In this document: positions 47,729 through 56,942 of the stretch, piece after piece
How the letters are laid out: the number at the start of each line of letters is the position of its first letter
How positions within the stretch are numbered: position 1 is the stretch's first letter
DNA from: an uncultured Lachnospiraceae bacterium
GTDB taxonomy: Bacteria; Bacillota; Clostridia; Lachnospirales; Lachnospiraceae
Assembly: GCA_910587155.1 (NCBI GenBank)
Contig: CAJULA010000003.1
Span: forward strand, 127,192-191,191
Length of the DNA stretch: 64,000 bases
Direction: 5' to 3'
Translations under genes and position numbers: made by a program
The notes under the pieces: generated by a model
Seen by the model: only the letters and a program-made list of their open reading frames with translations
Told to the model about the DNA's origin: nothing
Database searches by the model: none

Positions 47729-47772
47729 GGAGTGCGAAATATGAAGAAAATATGAAGAATTGTGAAGAAAAT

Positions 47773-48741
47773 ATGAAAAAAATCAGTGTTTTGATCCCCT
47801 GTTATAATGAAGTGGAAAATGTAGATCTGATGGCCATGGCCGTTGAAAATGTCCTGCTGGAGGCGCTGCCGCAGTATGATTATGAGATTCTTTTTATCGA
47901 CAACTGTTCGATGGACGGTACAAGAGAGCGGCTGGAGGCAATCTGCGAAAAAAATAAAAAGGTGAAGGCTATTTTTAATGTGACAAATTTCGGCCAGTTC
48001 AATTCCCCTTTTTACGGTATGTGCCAGACAAGCGGCGACTGCACGATCACGATGTGCTGTGATTTTCAGGATCCGGTGGAGCTGATCCCCACATTTGTGG
48101 CTGAATGGGAGAAGGGGCACCGGATTGTCAGCGGGATTAAGACGTCAAGCAAAGAAAACGGGATTGTCTATTTCCTTCGTTCGGTGTATTATAAACTGAT
48201 CAAAAACATGTCTTCCGTCAAAATGATTGAGCATTTCACGGGATTCGGCCTGTATGATAAAACTTTTATTGATATCCTGCGGGAGCTGGACGATCCGATT
48301 CCGTTCATTCGGGGCATTGTGGCCGAGTATGGGCACGGCTTTAACAGGAAGGATATCGAATACGAGCAGCCCCGGCGCAGGGCGGGAAAGACGCACAATA
48401 ATATTTTCAGCCTGTATGACGCGGCCATGCTCAGCATTACTTCTTATACGAAGGTGGGCCTGCGGCTGGCGACGCTGCTTGGTTTTTTGTCATCCGGCAT
48501 CAGTCTGCTCATTGCACTGATCTATTTTATTTTGAAACTGATTTACTGGGATGTTTTTCCGGCGGGCAATATACCGCTGCTTCTCGGTGTCTATGTGCTT
48601 GGTTCCCTGCAGTTGTTTTTTATCGGACTGATCGGGGAATATATTCTCAATATTAATACGCGTGTGATACACAGACCACTCGTCGTGGTGGAAAAACGAC
48701 TAAATTTTGACGATGATGGAAATGATAAGGCGAAAAGGTAG
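47773..48741 (+). CDS. GT2 polyprenyl-phosphate glycosyltransferase (GtrB/DPM-like)
   Basis: 322 aa. MKKISVLIPCYNEVENVDLM, then ILFIDNCSMDGTRERL (the DGS of other GT2s reads NCS here), NVTNFGQFNSPFYGM and MCCDFQDPVELIP as the DxD-like D-F-Q-D. Two membrane helices at the C-terminus (LGFLSSGISLLIALIYFILK and VYVLGSLQLFFIGLIGEYIL) fit the GtrB/DPM group. It could provide a lipid-linked sugar for the GT87-like protein just upstream. The leader contains tandem GAAGAAAATATG units; ATG at 47752 is an alternative start giving seven more residues. Confidence 0.9.
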   Translation: MKKISVLIPCYNEVENVDLMAMAVENVLLEALPQYDYEILFIDNCSMDGTRERLEAICEKNKKVKAIFNVTNFGQFNSPFYGMCQTSGDCTITMCCDFQDPVELIPTFVAEWEKGHRIVSGIKTSSKENGIVYFLRSVYYKLIKNMSSVKMIEHFTGFGLYDKTFIDILRELDDPIPFIRGIVAEYGHGFNRKDIEYEQPRRRAGKTHNNIFSLYDAAMLSITSYTKVGLRLATLLGFLSSGISLLIALIYFILKLIYWDVFPAGNIPLLLGVYVLGSLQLFFIGLIGEYILNINTRVIHRPLVVVEKRLNFDDDGNDKAKR

Positions 48742-48752
48742 AGTACAGAAGC

Positions 48753-50114
48753 ATGAAAAAGGTGATTACGTACGGATCGTTTGATCTGTTTCATGAAGGA
48801 CATTATAATATTTTAAAGCGTGCCAAGGCGTTGGGAGATTATCTGATCGTAGGGGTGACGACGGAACAGTATGATGAGTCGAGAGGAAAGCTGAATATCA
48901 TTGACTCACTGGATGAGCGGATCGACAATGTGCGCAAGACCGGCTTTGCCGATCAGATCATTGTGGAAGATCATGTGGGACAGAAGGTGGAGGATGTGCA
49001 GAAATATCATGTGGATGTGTTTGCCATCGGCTCCGACTGGCTCAATCAGTTTGAAAATCTGAGAGATTATTGTGATGTGGTCTATCTGGAACGCACGAAA
49101 AATGTCTCTTCCACCATGCTCCGGGAAAAGCAGAATCCGATTATCAGAATCGGTATTATCGGAACCGGCAGGATTGCAAACCGCTTTGTGCCGGAAGCCA
49201 AGTATGTCAGTGGTACGATCGTGCACAGCGTGTATAATCCGCACATCGACAGTGCGCGGAAGTTTGCGGATAAATTTGATCTGGATGTGTGCACGGATGA
49301 TTTTGAGGAATTTCTGGACAGTGTGGACGCGGTGTACGTGGCATCTCCGCATGAAACCCATTATACGTATACAAAGACAGCACTGGAGCATAACAAGCAT
49401 GTGCTCTGTGAGAAACCGATGACTTTTTGCAGGGCGGAAGCAGAGGAATTATTTGCGCTTGCCAGGGAAAAGGGCTGTATTTTAATGGAAGGGATTAAGA
49501 CGGCGTATTGTCCCGGGTTTAATCAGCTGCTTGGCGTGGTAAAGAGCGGTGCCATCGGGCAGATCCGGGACGTGGAGGCCTGCTTTACGCGTCTGACGGC
49601 GGAAGGGCTGCGCGAGATGACGGATGCCGTCTATGGAGGCGGCTTTACCGAGTTTGGCAGCTATACGCTGCTGCCGATCATTAAGCTGATGGGTGCGGAT
49701 TTTAAAGAAGTGCGCTTTGACAGTGTGAAGGCGGAAAACGGCATTGATCTCTATACGAAGGCCTCGTTTGTCTACGACAAAGGGTTTGCATTGTCCAAAA
49801 GCGGGGTGGGTGTGAAATCGGAAGGCCAGCTCATCGTTGCCGGGACAAAAGGCTATATACTGGCGGAATCGCCCTGGTGGCTGACGCGGAGTTTTGAGGT
49901 AAGGTATGAAGATGCCGGAAAGATAGACAAGTATGCCACACGTTATCTGGGATATGGCCTGCGGTATGAGATCAGCGATTTTGCCTATATGATAGGAGGA
50001 CATGAGGGAAGAGGCTACAAGTTCACGGAAGAGGATTCGATTGCTATGGCGGATATTATGGAGCGGTTTCTGGCGCAGAGAACGCGGACGGGTAAGCAGG
50101 AGTCAGGGCGTTAG
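48753..50114 (+). CDS. Fusion: TagD-like cytidylyltransferase + Gfo/Idh/MocA oxidoreductase
   Basis: 453 aa with two enzymes. Residues 1-125 match glycerol-phosphate cytidylyltransferase: KKVITYGSFDLFHEGHYNIL (HxGH at 14-17), IGSDWLNQFENL, ERTKNVSSTMLRE (RTxxxSxT at 114-121). Residues 131-450 are a Gfo/Idh/MocA dehydrogenase: IRIGIIGTGRIANRF Rossmann loop, AVYVASPHETHY, HVLCEKPMTF with the catalytic EKP lysine. TagD makes CDP-glycerol from sn-glycerol-3-phosphate. A fused reductase suggests a linked redox step, such as making glycerol from dihydroxyacetone for a CDP-2-glycerol route as in pneumococcus 23F; that is only a hypothesis. A CDP-glycerol transferase homologue is at 57.2 kb. Confidence 0.88.
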   Translation: MKKVITYGSFDLFHEGHYNILKRAKALGDYLIVGVTTEQYDESRGKLNIIDSLDERIDNVRKTGFADQIIVEDHVGQKVEDVQKYHVDVFAIGSDWLNQFENLRDYCDVVYLERTKNVSSTMLREKQNPIIRIGIIGTGRIANRFVPEAKYVSGTIVHSVYNPHIDSARKFADKFDLDVCTDDFEEFLDSVDAVYVASPHETHYTYTKTALEHNKHVLCEKPMTFCRAEAEELFALAREKGCILMEGIKTAYCPGFNQLLGVVKSGAIGQIRDVEACFTRLTAEGLREMTDAVYGGGFTEFGSYTLLPIIKLMGADFKEVRFDSVKAENGIDLYTKASFVYDKGFALSKSGVGVKSEGQLIVAGTKGYILAESPWWLTRSFEVRYEDAGKIDKYATRYLGYGLRYEISDFAYMIGGHEGRGYKFTEEDSIAMADIMERFLAQRTRTGKQESGR

Positions 50115-50152
50115 CACGGCAGCCCGGAAAAAGATGGAGAAGAGAAAACAAA

Positions 50153-51940
50153 ATGAGTTTTAAAGATGTATGGAACAAGGCAAGTTATATATTTAACCGC
50201 AGGCAGAAGATCCGACTGGTATGGCTGCTGCTGATTTTATTTGCGGAAATCTTTCTGGAGCTTCTGGGCGTGGTCTCGGTCTATCCGTTCATCGCCCTGA
50301 TGCTGAGTCCGGGTATGATTCAGGAAAACAGACTGCTCAGCATACTTTACGATGTGTGTGGGGCCAGGAGTAACAATGAGTTTTTTATGCTGATGGCGTG
50401 GGGCATGATCGGTATTTATATTTTTAAAAATGCGTTCAATGCCTTTACGAGCTATAAAAGAGTGGGTTTTGTCTTTGACACGCAGCGGGAGATCGGCGTG
50501 CGGCTGATGCGCAGCTATATGGCAGAACCCTATTCGTTTTTTCTGGAAAAGAACTCTGCTGTGCTGATGCGCGGCGTCGGCACGGATGTGGCACAGTTTT
50601 TCAACCTGGTGCTGCAGTGTCTGTATATGTTTTCGGACTGTGTGATGATGCTTATTTTCGGCGGGTATATGCTGTTTACGGATTTTATTTTATCTGTCAG
50701 CATGATTGTTATTATGGTACTGTTTGTGACCATTTTTGTGCGCTGGAATAAAAAGAGAGCTTCTTATTTTGGCAAAGAGACCCAGCGCTGCAGCGGGAAA
50801 ATGACGCAGTGGATGCAGCAGGCTTTCGGCGGGGTGAAGGAAATCAAAATCCTTCGCAGGGAAGATTTCTTTGTGGATAATTATGAAAAGTACTGCAGCA
50901 AATCCAATCGCATGAACCGGATCTTTTCCTTTTTAAACTCCATTCCGCACATGGTACTGGAATGTTTCTGTACGGCGGCGATTTTGCTGATTATTGCCAT
51001 CCGGGTAAAAAACGGAGCGGATGTGGCGGTATTTCTGCCGAAAATGGCCATCTTTGCCATGGCGCTCTTCCGCTTGTTTCCACGGATCAGCCGGATTAAC
51101 GGTTGTCTGAACTCAATTATTTTCAGCTATCCTTACATGGACAGTGTATATGAGGCGCTGCAGGTGAGCGAGGAGCATAAATACCAGCGGGTACAGCGCG
51201 AGCAGGTGGGACAGCAGGAGCAGGCGCTGACATTTGAGCATGAAGTGACCCTGGAAAATATTCATTTTGTCTATCCGAATACGGAGACGGAGGTACTGTC
51301 CGGCATCAATATGACACTGAAAAAAGGACAGGCCGTGGCTCTGGTGGGGCCGTCCGGCGCGGGGAAGACGACGCTGGCGGATGTCTTTCTGGGAATTCTG
51401 GAACTGAAAGAAGGCCGCGTGCTGTGTGACGGCAAGGAAATCTTAAACCATGCGGACGAATGGGCGGATAAGCTGGGGTATATTCCGCAGACGATCTTTT
51501 TGTCGGACGATTCGATCCGCAATAATGTGGCGTTCGGGCTGGTGGTGGACGAAAGCGGGGACGATAAGATATGGGCGGCTCTGGAACAGGCCCAGTTAAA
51601 GGAGTTTGTGGAAAAGCTGCCGGACGGGCTGGATACCAAGATCGGCGAGCGGGGCGTGCGGCTTTCCGGCGGCCAGAGGCAGCGGATCGGCATTGCCCGG
51701 GCGCTGTATACCAATCCGGATATACTGGTGCTCGACGAAGCCACGTCGGCACTTGACAATGAAACGGAAGCGGCCGTGATGGAATCCATCGAACATCTGC
51801 TGGGACATAAGACGATGATTATCATAGCGCACCGCATCACGACAGTCCGGCATTGTGATGTGATCTACCGGGTGGACAGGGGTACGATCGAAGAGGTAAC
51901 CTATGAACAGTTACAGGAAGAGGTTGAAAAGAGTTCATGA
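50153..51940 (+). CDS. PglK-like ABC transporter (fused permease and ATPase)
   Basis: 595 aa. N-terminal six-helix permease (RLVWLLLILFAEIFLELLGV onward), then an ATPase with GPSGAGKTTLADVFLGILEL, GYIPQTIFLSDDSIRNNVAF, LSGGQRQRIGIARALY, ILVLDEATSALDNE and IIIAHRITT. Same architecture and many shared residues with the transporter at 42.9 kb, so a duplicated flippase. GGAGAAGAG precedes the ATG. The stop overlaps the next gene by ATGA, so export and the phosphodiesterase may be co-produced. Substrate: probably lipid-linked oligosaccharide. Confidence 0.92.
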   Translation: MSFKDVWNKASYIFNRRQKIRLVWLLLILFAEIFLELLGVVSVYPFIALMLSPGMIQENRLLSILYDVCGARSNNEFFMLMAWGMIGIYIFKNAFNAFTSYKRVGFVFDTQREIGVRLMRSYMAEPYSFFLEKNSAVLMRGVGTDVAQFFNLVLQCLYMFSDCVMMLIFGGYMLFTDFILSVSMIVIMVLFVTIFVRWNKKRASYFGKETQRCSGKMTQWMQQAFGGVKEIKILRREDFFVDNYEKYCSKSNRMNRIFSFLNSIPHMVLECFCTAAILLIIAIRVKNGADVAVFLPKMAIFAMALFRLFPRISRINGCLNSIIFSYPYMDSVYEALQVSEEHKYQRVQREQVGQQEQALTFEHEVTLENIHFVYPNTETEVLSGINMTLKKGQAVALVGPSGAGKTTLADVFLGILELKEGRVLCDGKEILNHADEWADKLGYIPQTIFLSDDSIRNNVAFGLVVDESGDDKIWAALEQAQLKEFVEKLPDGLDTKIGERGVRLSGGQRQRIGIARALYTNPDILVLDEATSALDNETEAAVMESIEHLLGHKTMIIIAHRITTVRHCDVIYRVDRGTIEEVTYEQLQEEVEKSS

Positions 51941-54354
51941 GTACCAGTGAGTTGATTCCCGCGGGCAATGGGCCGGATGGTGTGAGCGCGCAGGCGTGTG
52001 ACGGACGCTGCGGGGATTTGTTTTATGTGACAGACGGAAGCAGGATTATACGGAAAGATAAGGCATATGAGTATGCGTATACGTTTTTTTCGCTGGAAAG
52101 GCCGAAAGAGTATTTATATACGTATCAATACCAGGAGGAAGAGAACTGGTGCACGGCAGCGGGGGAATACTCGTCTGAAAGATTTCTGAGAGAGGATACC
52201 CTCTTTTCGGCGGCAAATCTGCCGCCGAAAGGGGAAGGATATGTCCGGCTGTATGTCAGGAAAACGGCGTGTAATACAGCGGATCAGGAAGTGGGATATG
52301 TCGGGGCGGTGTGTGGTGTGGCAGAGCATGTTGGATCAGAGTGTGATCAATCCCGGGAAAGCGTATCAGTGAGCATGCGGGCAGCAGAGGATGTCCTGGA
52401 AGTAATCGGCGTGTCTGAAAAAGAGGCTCTGGCAAAGAAGGAAGCCATTTTTCTGGCAAGAGAGGATGTGGCAAAGGAAACCGCACGTGTGATCAGAACT
52501 GTGCAGGAAAGGCGCACGGATGGTTGTCTGGTCTTTACATTGCTGGCGGATACGCATTATGTAGTAAACGGCAACTGGGAAACGTGTGCTGCCACGATAG
52601 AGGCTGTCAATCAGGCGGTCAGGCCGGATGGTATCATTCATCTGGGGGATCTGACGGACGGGATTCTGGATAAAAGGATCTGCCAAAAATACAGTCGCAG
52701 GGTCATCGACCGTATTCTCGGCTGGGGTATCCCTTTTTATATGACAATCGGAAATCATGACGCCAATTATTTCAGGAATAATCCATTTGTTTTGTCGGAG
52801 GAAGAGCAGTATGTATATTACCTGAAGGATATTGTCAGCGGAGAGACCCAAGAGAAAAGGCTCTGGTACCAGGCGGACTTCCCAGAGGCGAGTCTGCGCT
52901 TTTTGTTTTTACATTCCTATGACAATGGAGAGGCGCTGCGCTATGGTTTTTCTGATGAGGAACTGGAATGGGTGGAGAAAGAACTGGCGGAGCTGCCGAC
53001 GGCGTATCGTCTTTTGTTATTCAGTCATGATGCGCCGCTGGCGTGTCTGGATTACTGGGCTGCGGAAATACGAAATGGCGAGAAGCTGGCAGCTATGTTG
53101 GATGACTGGAATATGGCGCATGAAAATCGAATTGTTGCCTTTATCCACGGGCACACCCATGCGGATTATATTTACAGGGCAAGGACGTTTCCCATTGTAT
53201 CGGTCGGTTGTGCGAAGCTTGAATATTTTGAGGAGATGAAACCGGAGGGTGCGACTGCACCGGTGCGGGTGGAGGGAGAGGTATCACAGGAGCTTTGGGA
53301 TACTTTGCTGATCAACCCCAAAGCGGGGCAGCTTGATTTTGTGCGTTTCGGGGCAGGTGTTGACAGGGCGGTGCGGCAGGACAGGCAGCCCAAGATCTGG
53401 GCGCACAGAGGAGCGAGCGGTTATGCGCCGGAGAATACGCTGGAAGCGTTTGCGCTGGCAGAAAAGCTGGGCGCGGACGGTGTGGAGCTGGATGTCCAGT
53501 ATACGAAGGATCGGCAGATCGTTGTCATCCATGATGAACGGATTGATCGCGTCAGTGACGGACAAGGCTATGTGGCTGCCTATACGTTGGCGCAGCTGCG
53601 CGGGTTTCACTTTAACCGGACGCATCCCGAATATACCCATGCGAAGATTCCGACGCTGCGGGAAGTACTGGAACTGCTGAAGCCGACAGGGCTGACGGTT
53701 AATATAGAGTTGAAGACCGGGGTTATCTTCTATCCGGGACTTGAGGAAGATGTGCTCAGGTTGGTGCGCGGGCTGGGAATGATGGATCGGGTTATTTACT
53801 CGTCTTTTAATCATGTCAGTATCAGAAAAATCAGGGAACTGGATCCCGATGCGAAGACGGGATTTTTATACTGCGACGGGACGATGGACATGCCGGAGTA
53901 TGCGGTAAAGTATGGCGTGGACGCGCTGCATCCGGCTGGTTATTATCTGAAGTATCCCGGGTTTGTGAAAGATTGTAAGGAAAAAGGTGTCAGGCTGCAT
54001 GTATGGACGATCAATGACCGAGCGCAGATGGAACAGATGAGACAGCTGGGTGTGGATGCGGTGATTACCAATTATCCGGATGTGGCGTGTGAGGTATTGC
54101 GCGGCGAGCGATATCCGGTGGATGAGATAGTGGGGCAGATTCTTGGAGAAGGAGAGGCAGGCCAGAGCGATGCGTCGGTGGATAACGGGAAGAGGGAAGG
54201 CGGTAAAGAGAAGAAGGATTCCGGTAATGGGACTGCGCGCGGCGGCGGGAAAAAGGGGCTGCTGCATCTGGCAGGGGTGACTTATGGGAAGGTGAGGAAG
54301 GTATTTGTGGCAGTTGATAGAGTGGTGCAGCGGGCTGCGGGGAAAGAACGGTAG
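51937..54354 (+). CDS. Fusion: calcineurin-like metallophosphoesterase + glycerophosphodiester phosphodiesterase
   Basis: 805 aa. Residues 1-190 are an N-terminal unassigned domain. The metallophosphoesterase spans about 197-430: LLADTHYV (D205, H207), IHLGDLTDG (237-242 GDLTDG), TIGNHDANY (272-275), SHD (363-365) and FIHGHTHAD (405-408), a full set of metal ligands. The GDPD spans about 487-735: HRGASGYAPENT (490-501), ADGVELDVQYT (E517, D519) and IHDERIDRVSDG. A basic Gly/Lys-rich tail follows. No signal peptide was seen, so it is predicted intracellular. The two hydrolases could release glycerol phosphate from a phosphodiester-linked glycan or recycle glycerophosphodiesters, matching the glycerol-phosphate genes nearby. 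The tandem fusion is unusual to me. Confidence 0.9.
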   Translation: MSTSELIPAGNGPDGVSAQACDGRCGDLFYVTDGSRIIRKDKAYEYAYTFFSLERPKEYLYTYQYQEEENWCTAAGEYSSERFLREDTLFSAANLPPKGEGYVRLYVRKTACNTADQEVGYVGAVCGVAEHVGSECDQSRESVSVSMRAAEDVLEVIGVSEKEALAKKEAIFLAREDVAKETARVIRTVQERRTDGCLVFTLLADTHYVVNGNWETCAATIEAVNQAVRPDGIIHLGDLTDGILDKRICQKYSRRVIDRILGWGIPFYMTIGNHDANYFRNNPFVLSEEEQYVYYLKDIVSGETQEKRLWYQADFPEASLRFLFLHSYDNGEALRYGFSDEELEWVEKELAELPTAYRLLLFSHDAPLACLDYWAAEIRNGEKLAAMLDDWNMAHENRIVAFIHGHTHADYIYRARTFPIVSVGCAKLEYFEEMKPEGATAPVRVEGEVSQELWDTLLINPKAGQLDFVRFGAGVDRAVRQDRQPKIWAHRGASGYAPENTLEAFALAEKLGADGVELDVQYTKDRQIVVIHDERIDRVSDGQGYVAAYTLAQLRGFHFNRTHPEYTHAKIPTLREVLELLKPTGLTVNIELKTGVIFYPGLEEDVLRLVRGLGMMDRVIYSSFNHVSIRKIRELDPDAKTGFLYCDGTMDMPEYAVKYGVDALHPAGYYLKYPGFVKDCKEKGVRLHVWTINDRAQMEQMRQLGVDAVITNYPDVACEVLRGERYPVDEIVGQILGEGEAGQSDASVDNGKREGGKEKKDSGNGTARGGGKKGLLHLAGVTYGKVRKVFVAVDRVVQRAAGKER

Positions 54355-54375
54355 ACGGGATTTTTAATAGCCAAG

Positions 54376-54404
54376 TTGACATACAGGGTCAATTATCATA
54401 TAAT
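54376..54404 (+). promoter_or_regulatory. Perfect sigma-A promoter for toxin-antitoxin pair
   Basis: TTGACA, 17 nt, TATAAT: full consensus at both boxes. Start site near 54411, leaving about 30 nt of leader to the GTG of the toxin gene. This is the strongest promoter match I found in the window, so the pair probably has its own strong, autoregulated expression independent of the EPS operon. Confidence 0.85.
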
Positions 54405-54440
54405 ATAATTACCTTTATGGTAATAAAGAAAGGCACATGT

Positions 54441-54800
54441 GTGAAAATAGTTTACTCTAATGCTAAAACAGAACGTCAATGTACAAGTTTAAAAGCAGCC
54501 ATAAAATTGTTTGGAGGGGACAGAAATCTTGCAATAAGTCTTTTTTCCAGAATCAATGCGATTATGAATGCTGATGTTATCAATGATATTATTGTTATGC
54601 CGCAGTTTCATTTTCATAAATTGAGAGGAGATTTCAATGGTTATTTTGCTATTGATGTGAAGACAAGGCATGATAAGTGGCGAATTATTTTGTGTCCGTT
54701 GGATGAAGATGAGAAGAAATTTATACCTTGTCATATTGATAAAATTGCTTCTGTTGTGAAAATAATAGAGATCAGGGAGGTGAGTGCACATTATGAGTAA
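54441..54800 (+). CDS. HigB/RelE-type toxin of a toxin-antitoxin system
   Basis: 119 aa from the GTG behind AAAGG. Sequence: KIVYSNAKTERQCTSLKAAI, LFGGDRNLAISLFSRINAIM, MPQFHFHKLRGDFNGYFAID and KWRIILCPLDEDEKKF, typical of HigB-like (RelE superfamily) mRNA interferases: a small beta-rich protein with basic residues in HKLRG and KWRI. An in-frame ATG eight codons earlier would leave only six nt of leader after the predicted start site, so it is less likely. The end overlaps the antitoxin start. It begins a small island with A+T-rich genes. Cleavage of ribosome-bound mRNA is the family activity. Confidence 0.8.
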   Translation: MKIVYSNAKTERQCTSLKAAIKLFGGDRNLAISLFSRINAIMNADVINDIIVMPQFHFHKLRGDFNGYFAIDVKTRHDKWRIILCPLDEDEKKFIPCHIDKIASVVKIIEIREVSAHYE

Positions 54801-55878
54801 CTATATGGAATATAACGATAAAGTGGCTTTCCATCCGGGTTATTATTTAAAGGAGATAGTTGAGGAAAGTGGGCTTACCCAGGAAGATTTTGCCAAACGT
54901 CTTGGTACAACGCCTAAAAATCTGAGCGTTCTTATAAGAGGAGAGCAAGGGTTGTCAATTGATATTGCGACAAAACTTTCGCGCATGCTTGGCAGTACGG
55001 TGGCTTACTGGCTTAATCTGCAGCAGACCTATGATGAAATGCAGGCAGAATTTTTATCTGCTGAGGAACTGAAAAAAGAAAGGGAAGTTTTTAAACTGCT
55101 TGATTATCAGTATTTTAGGGATAACTTTGCTTTACCTGATTTAGCAAGAAAAGTGGATGAGCAGATTACATGTGTAAGAAAATTTCTGATGATTTCATCT
55201 CTTACAGTATTATGTACACCTGACTTGGCTGCCAGTTTCAGAAGCTATTCAGAAAATTTAAGTCAATCCAATATAGTCAATTCGAATGCCATGGTGCAGA
55301 TTGCAGTGAATCAGGCTTTAAAAACAGAAACCCTGACATATAATAAGAAAAGGTTTGTGGAAGCTGTTGAGTTTGCACTTACTCAAACGGAGAATCATTC
55401 AGGTTTTTTGCCGGTAGTTACCAGGGCTTTTTCAGAGGCTGGTGTTATTCTTGTGGTTCTTCCTAATTTGAAGAATTCAGGGATTAATGGGGCCACTAAA
55501 AAGGTAAATGGGAAAATGTTATTGATGGTAAACGACAGACGGCACTATGCGGATACTTTCTGGTTTACTCTGTTTCATGAGATAGGCCATATTATGAATG
55601 GTGATTATGGAATAACTTTTGCCGATCACAAAAGTATGGCGGAGGATGAGGCAGACTTATATGCACAGAAAAAGCTGATACCGCAGGAATCATACGAAGA
55701 ATTCCTGAAAGAAACAGAAGTGTTTGATGAGAAAGCAATCCGTGAATTTGCAAGGAAGATTAAGCGGGATCCGGGTATTGTTTTTGGCCGTTTACAAAAT
55801 GATAAAAAAATCTCTTTTGCTGAAACTGATTTGGCAAACAGAGTAAGAAGGCGGTATAAAGTACTAAATGTATTGTAG
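54793..55878 (+). CDS. HigA-like antitoxin with XRE HTH and ImmA/IrrE peptidase domain
   Basis: 361 aa. The N-terminal helix-turn-helix has FHPGYYLKEIVEESGLTQED, FAKRLGTTPKNLSVLIRGEQ and IATKLSRMLGSTVAYWLNLQ, a HigA/XRE signature. The C-terminal half is a COG2856-like ImmA/IrrE metallopeptidase, with FWFTLFHEIGHIMNGDYG (HExxH near residue 263) and AEDEADLYAQKKLIPQ supplying the third ligand. Much longer than classical HigA (about 100 aa). The peptidase may cleave a repressor or another partner. GGGAGG lies 12 nt before the ATG. A GTG nine nt upstream is spaced too closely. Confidence 0.88.
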   Translation: MSNYMEYNDKVAFHPGYYLKEIVEESGLTQEDFAKRLGTTPKNLSVLIRGEQGLSIDIATKLSRMLGSTVAYWLNLQQTYDEMQAEFLSAEELKKEREVFKLLDYQYFRDNFALPDLARKVDEQITCVRKFLMISSLTVLCTPDLAASFRSYSENLSQSNIVNSNAMVQIAVNQALKTETLTYNKKRFVEAVEFALTQTENHSGFLPVVTRAFSEAGVILVVLPNLKNSGINGATKKVNGKMLLMVNDRRHYADTFWFTLFHEIGHIMNGDYGITFADHKSMAEDEADLYAQKKLIPQESYEEFLKETEVFDEKAIREFARKIKRDPGIVFGRLQNDKKISFAETDLANRVRRRYKVLNVL

Positions 55879-56045
55879 AGATCATGATAAAGAAAACCTT
55901 AACCCTGCAAGCGATTTTCATGGGTTTTGCATGTGACAGTAGTGAACTGTTACAGATTCTGGGAAATTATGCCTATTTTACCTGTACGAAAGAGGCGATG
56001 TGTGATACAATAAAGAACAGTCAGGTATAAAACGGGAGCATTTTT

Positions 56046-56348
56046 ATGATAATAGTGAGTAAATCAAAGGGAATCTGCGGCAGATGCGGTGCACCGGTGG
56101 AGATTGAGTGGGATCCGGATATCGTAAGTTCTCATGAAAAGAACATGGGGATCGAGAGTGAATACCAAAGTGAAGAGGAAACCGGGTGTGCAAACTGCGG
56201 GAACCTGATCAGAGCCAGGCTCAGTTTCTGGGAGTATCCGGAGGGGCAATTGGAAATTTGTAATGATATTGAGGTATTCGCAACAAAAGACAGCGATGGA
56301 GAAAAGACGGTGCTGGAAAAGCCGACGATTGATTTCTTTGATTTATAG
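56046..56348 (+). CDS. Small zinc-ribbon protein, unknown function
   Basis: 100 aa. Two Cys pairs, ICGRCGAPVEI and GCANCGNLIRA, about 37 residues apart, form a likely zinc ribbon. The C-terminal part is acidic (EKPTIDFFDL). GGGAG is placed seven nt before the ATG; TACAAT with an extended TGA upstream (about 56009) is a possible weak -10. It ends nine bases before the start of the broken ATPase, so it may be the small partner gene of that ATPase. Confidence 0.65.
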   Translation: MIIVSKSKGICGRCGAPVEIEWDPDIVSSHEKNMGIESEYQSEEETGCANCGNLIRARLSFWEYPEGQLEICNDIEVFATKDSDGEKTVLEKPTIDFFDL

Positions 56349-56357
56349 GAGACTATT

Positions 56358-56923
56358 GTGAAGATAACGATTCAAAACTGGGGGCCGGTCGGGAAATGAT
56401 TTTAAAAGGAGAAGTGGTATATCATAAAAAAAGTAAGTCTATCGTGTATCGGCCCTTTGATTCGCAGCTGCAGCTGGAGATGAGTGACACTTCCTCCATG
56501 GTATCGGAGATATCACCGATTACGGCTTTCCTGAAATATGTTGTGAGGAAAGAAGCTGATTTCTGGATCAGGAAATATATGGAACCGGAAATAAAACCGT
56601 CTTCTGTAATATTTATCGAGGAACCGGAAGCACATTTGCATCCTGGTAACCAGGTGGCATTAATCAGAGCGTTTGCTGAATTTTCCAAACAGAACGTTAT
56701 ATTAGTTTTCGCGTCCCACAGTAATTATATTTTTAACCAACTGAATAATCTGGTGCTTGACAGGACACTGAGTCAGGATGGATACAGTCCCATTTTGTTA
56801 AAAAAGGAAGGCAATAAAAGCGTATCCTGTTATCTGTATATGGATGATCTTGGCGTGGATGATGAAAATTTTGCCGATATTTCAGGAAAGCTTATGGATG
56901 AACGGGAAGAAATAATAATTTGA
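56358..56923 (+). pseudogene. Internally deleted AAA ATPase (AAA_15/OLD-like)
   Basis: GGAG and a GTG start a true N-terminus, MKITIQNWGPVGK, the usual opening of OLD/RecF-like AAA ATPases, but a stop follows at once and no Walker A exists. In another frame, from 56396, 175 residues match the C-terminal half: VIFIEEPEAHLHPGNQVALI (Walker B with the E-E-P-E-A-H-L-H-P motif), then VILVFASHSNYIFNQLNN (switch His). The junction near 56395 has thus lost most of the protein (Walker A included) and put the rest out of frame. Likely the residue of a defence- or repair-type gene. The downstream part could be translated from its own ATG but lacks a ribosome site and cannot bind ATP. Confidence 0.8.
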
Positions 56924-56942
56924 TACTGCCATAAATGATTTT

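Noticed and set aside
55900..55960. GCAAGCGATTTTCATGGG...GCATGT stretch after the antitoxin as an attachment site
   Set aside because: No second copy, no integrase gene and no tRNA nearby; nothing supports site-specific insertion.
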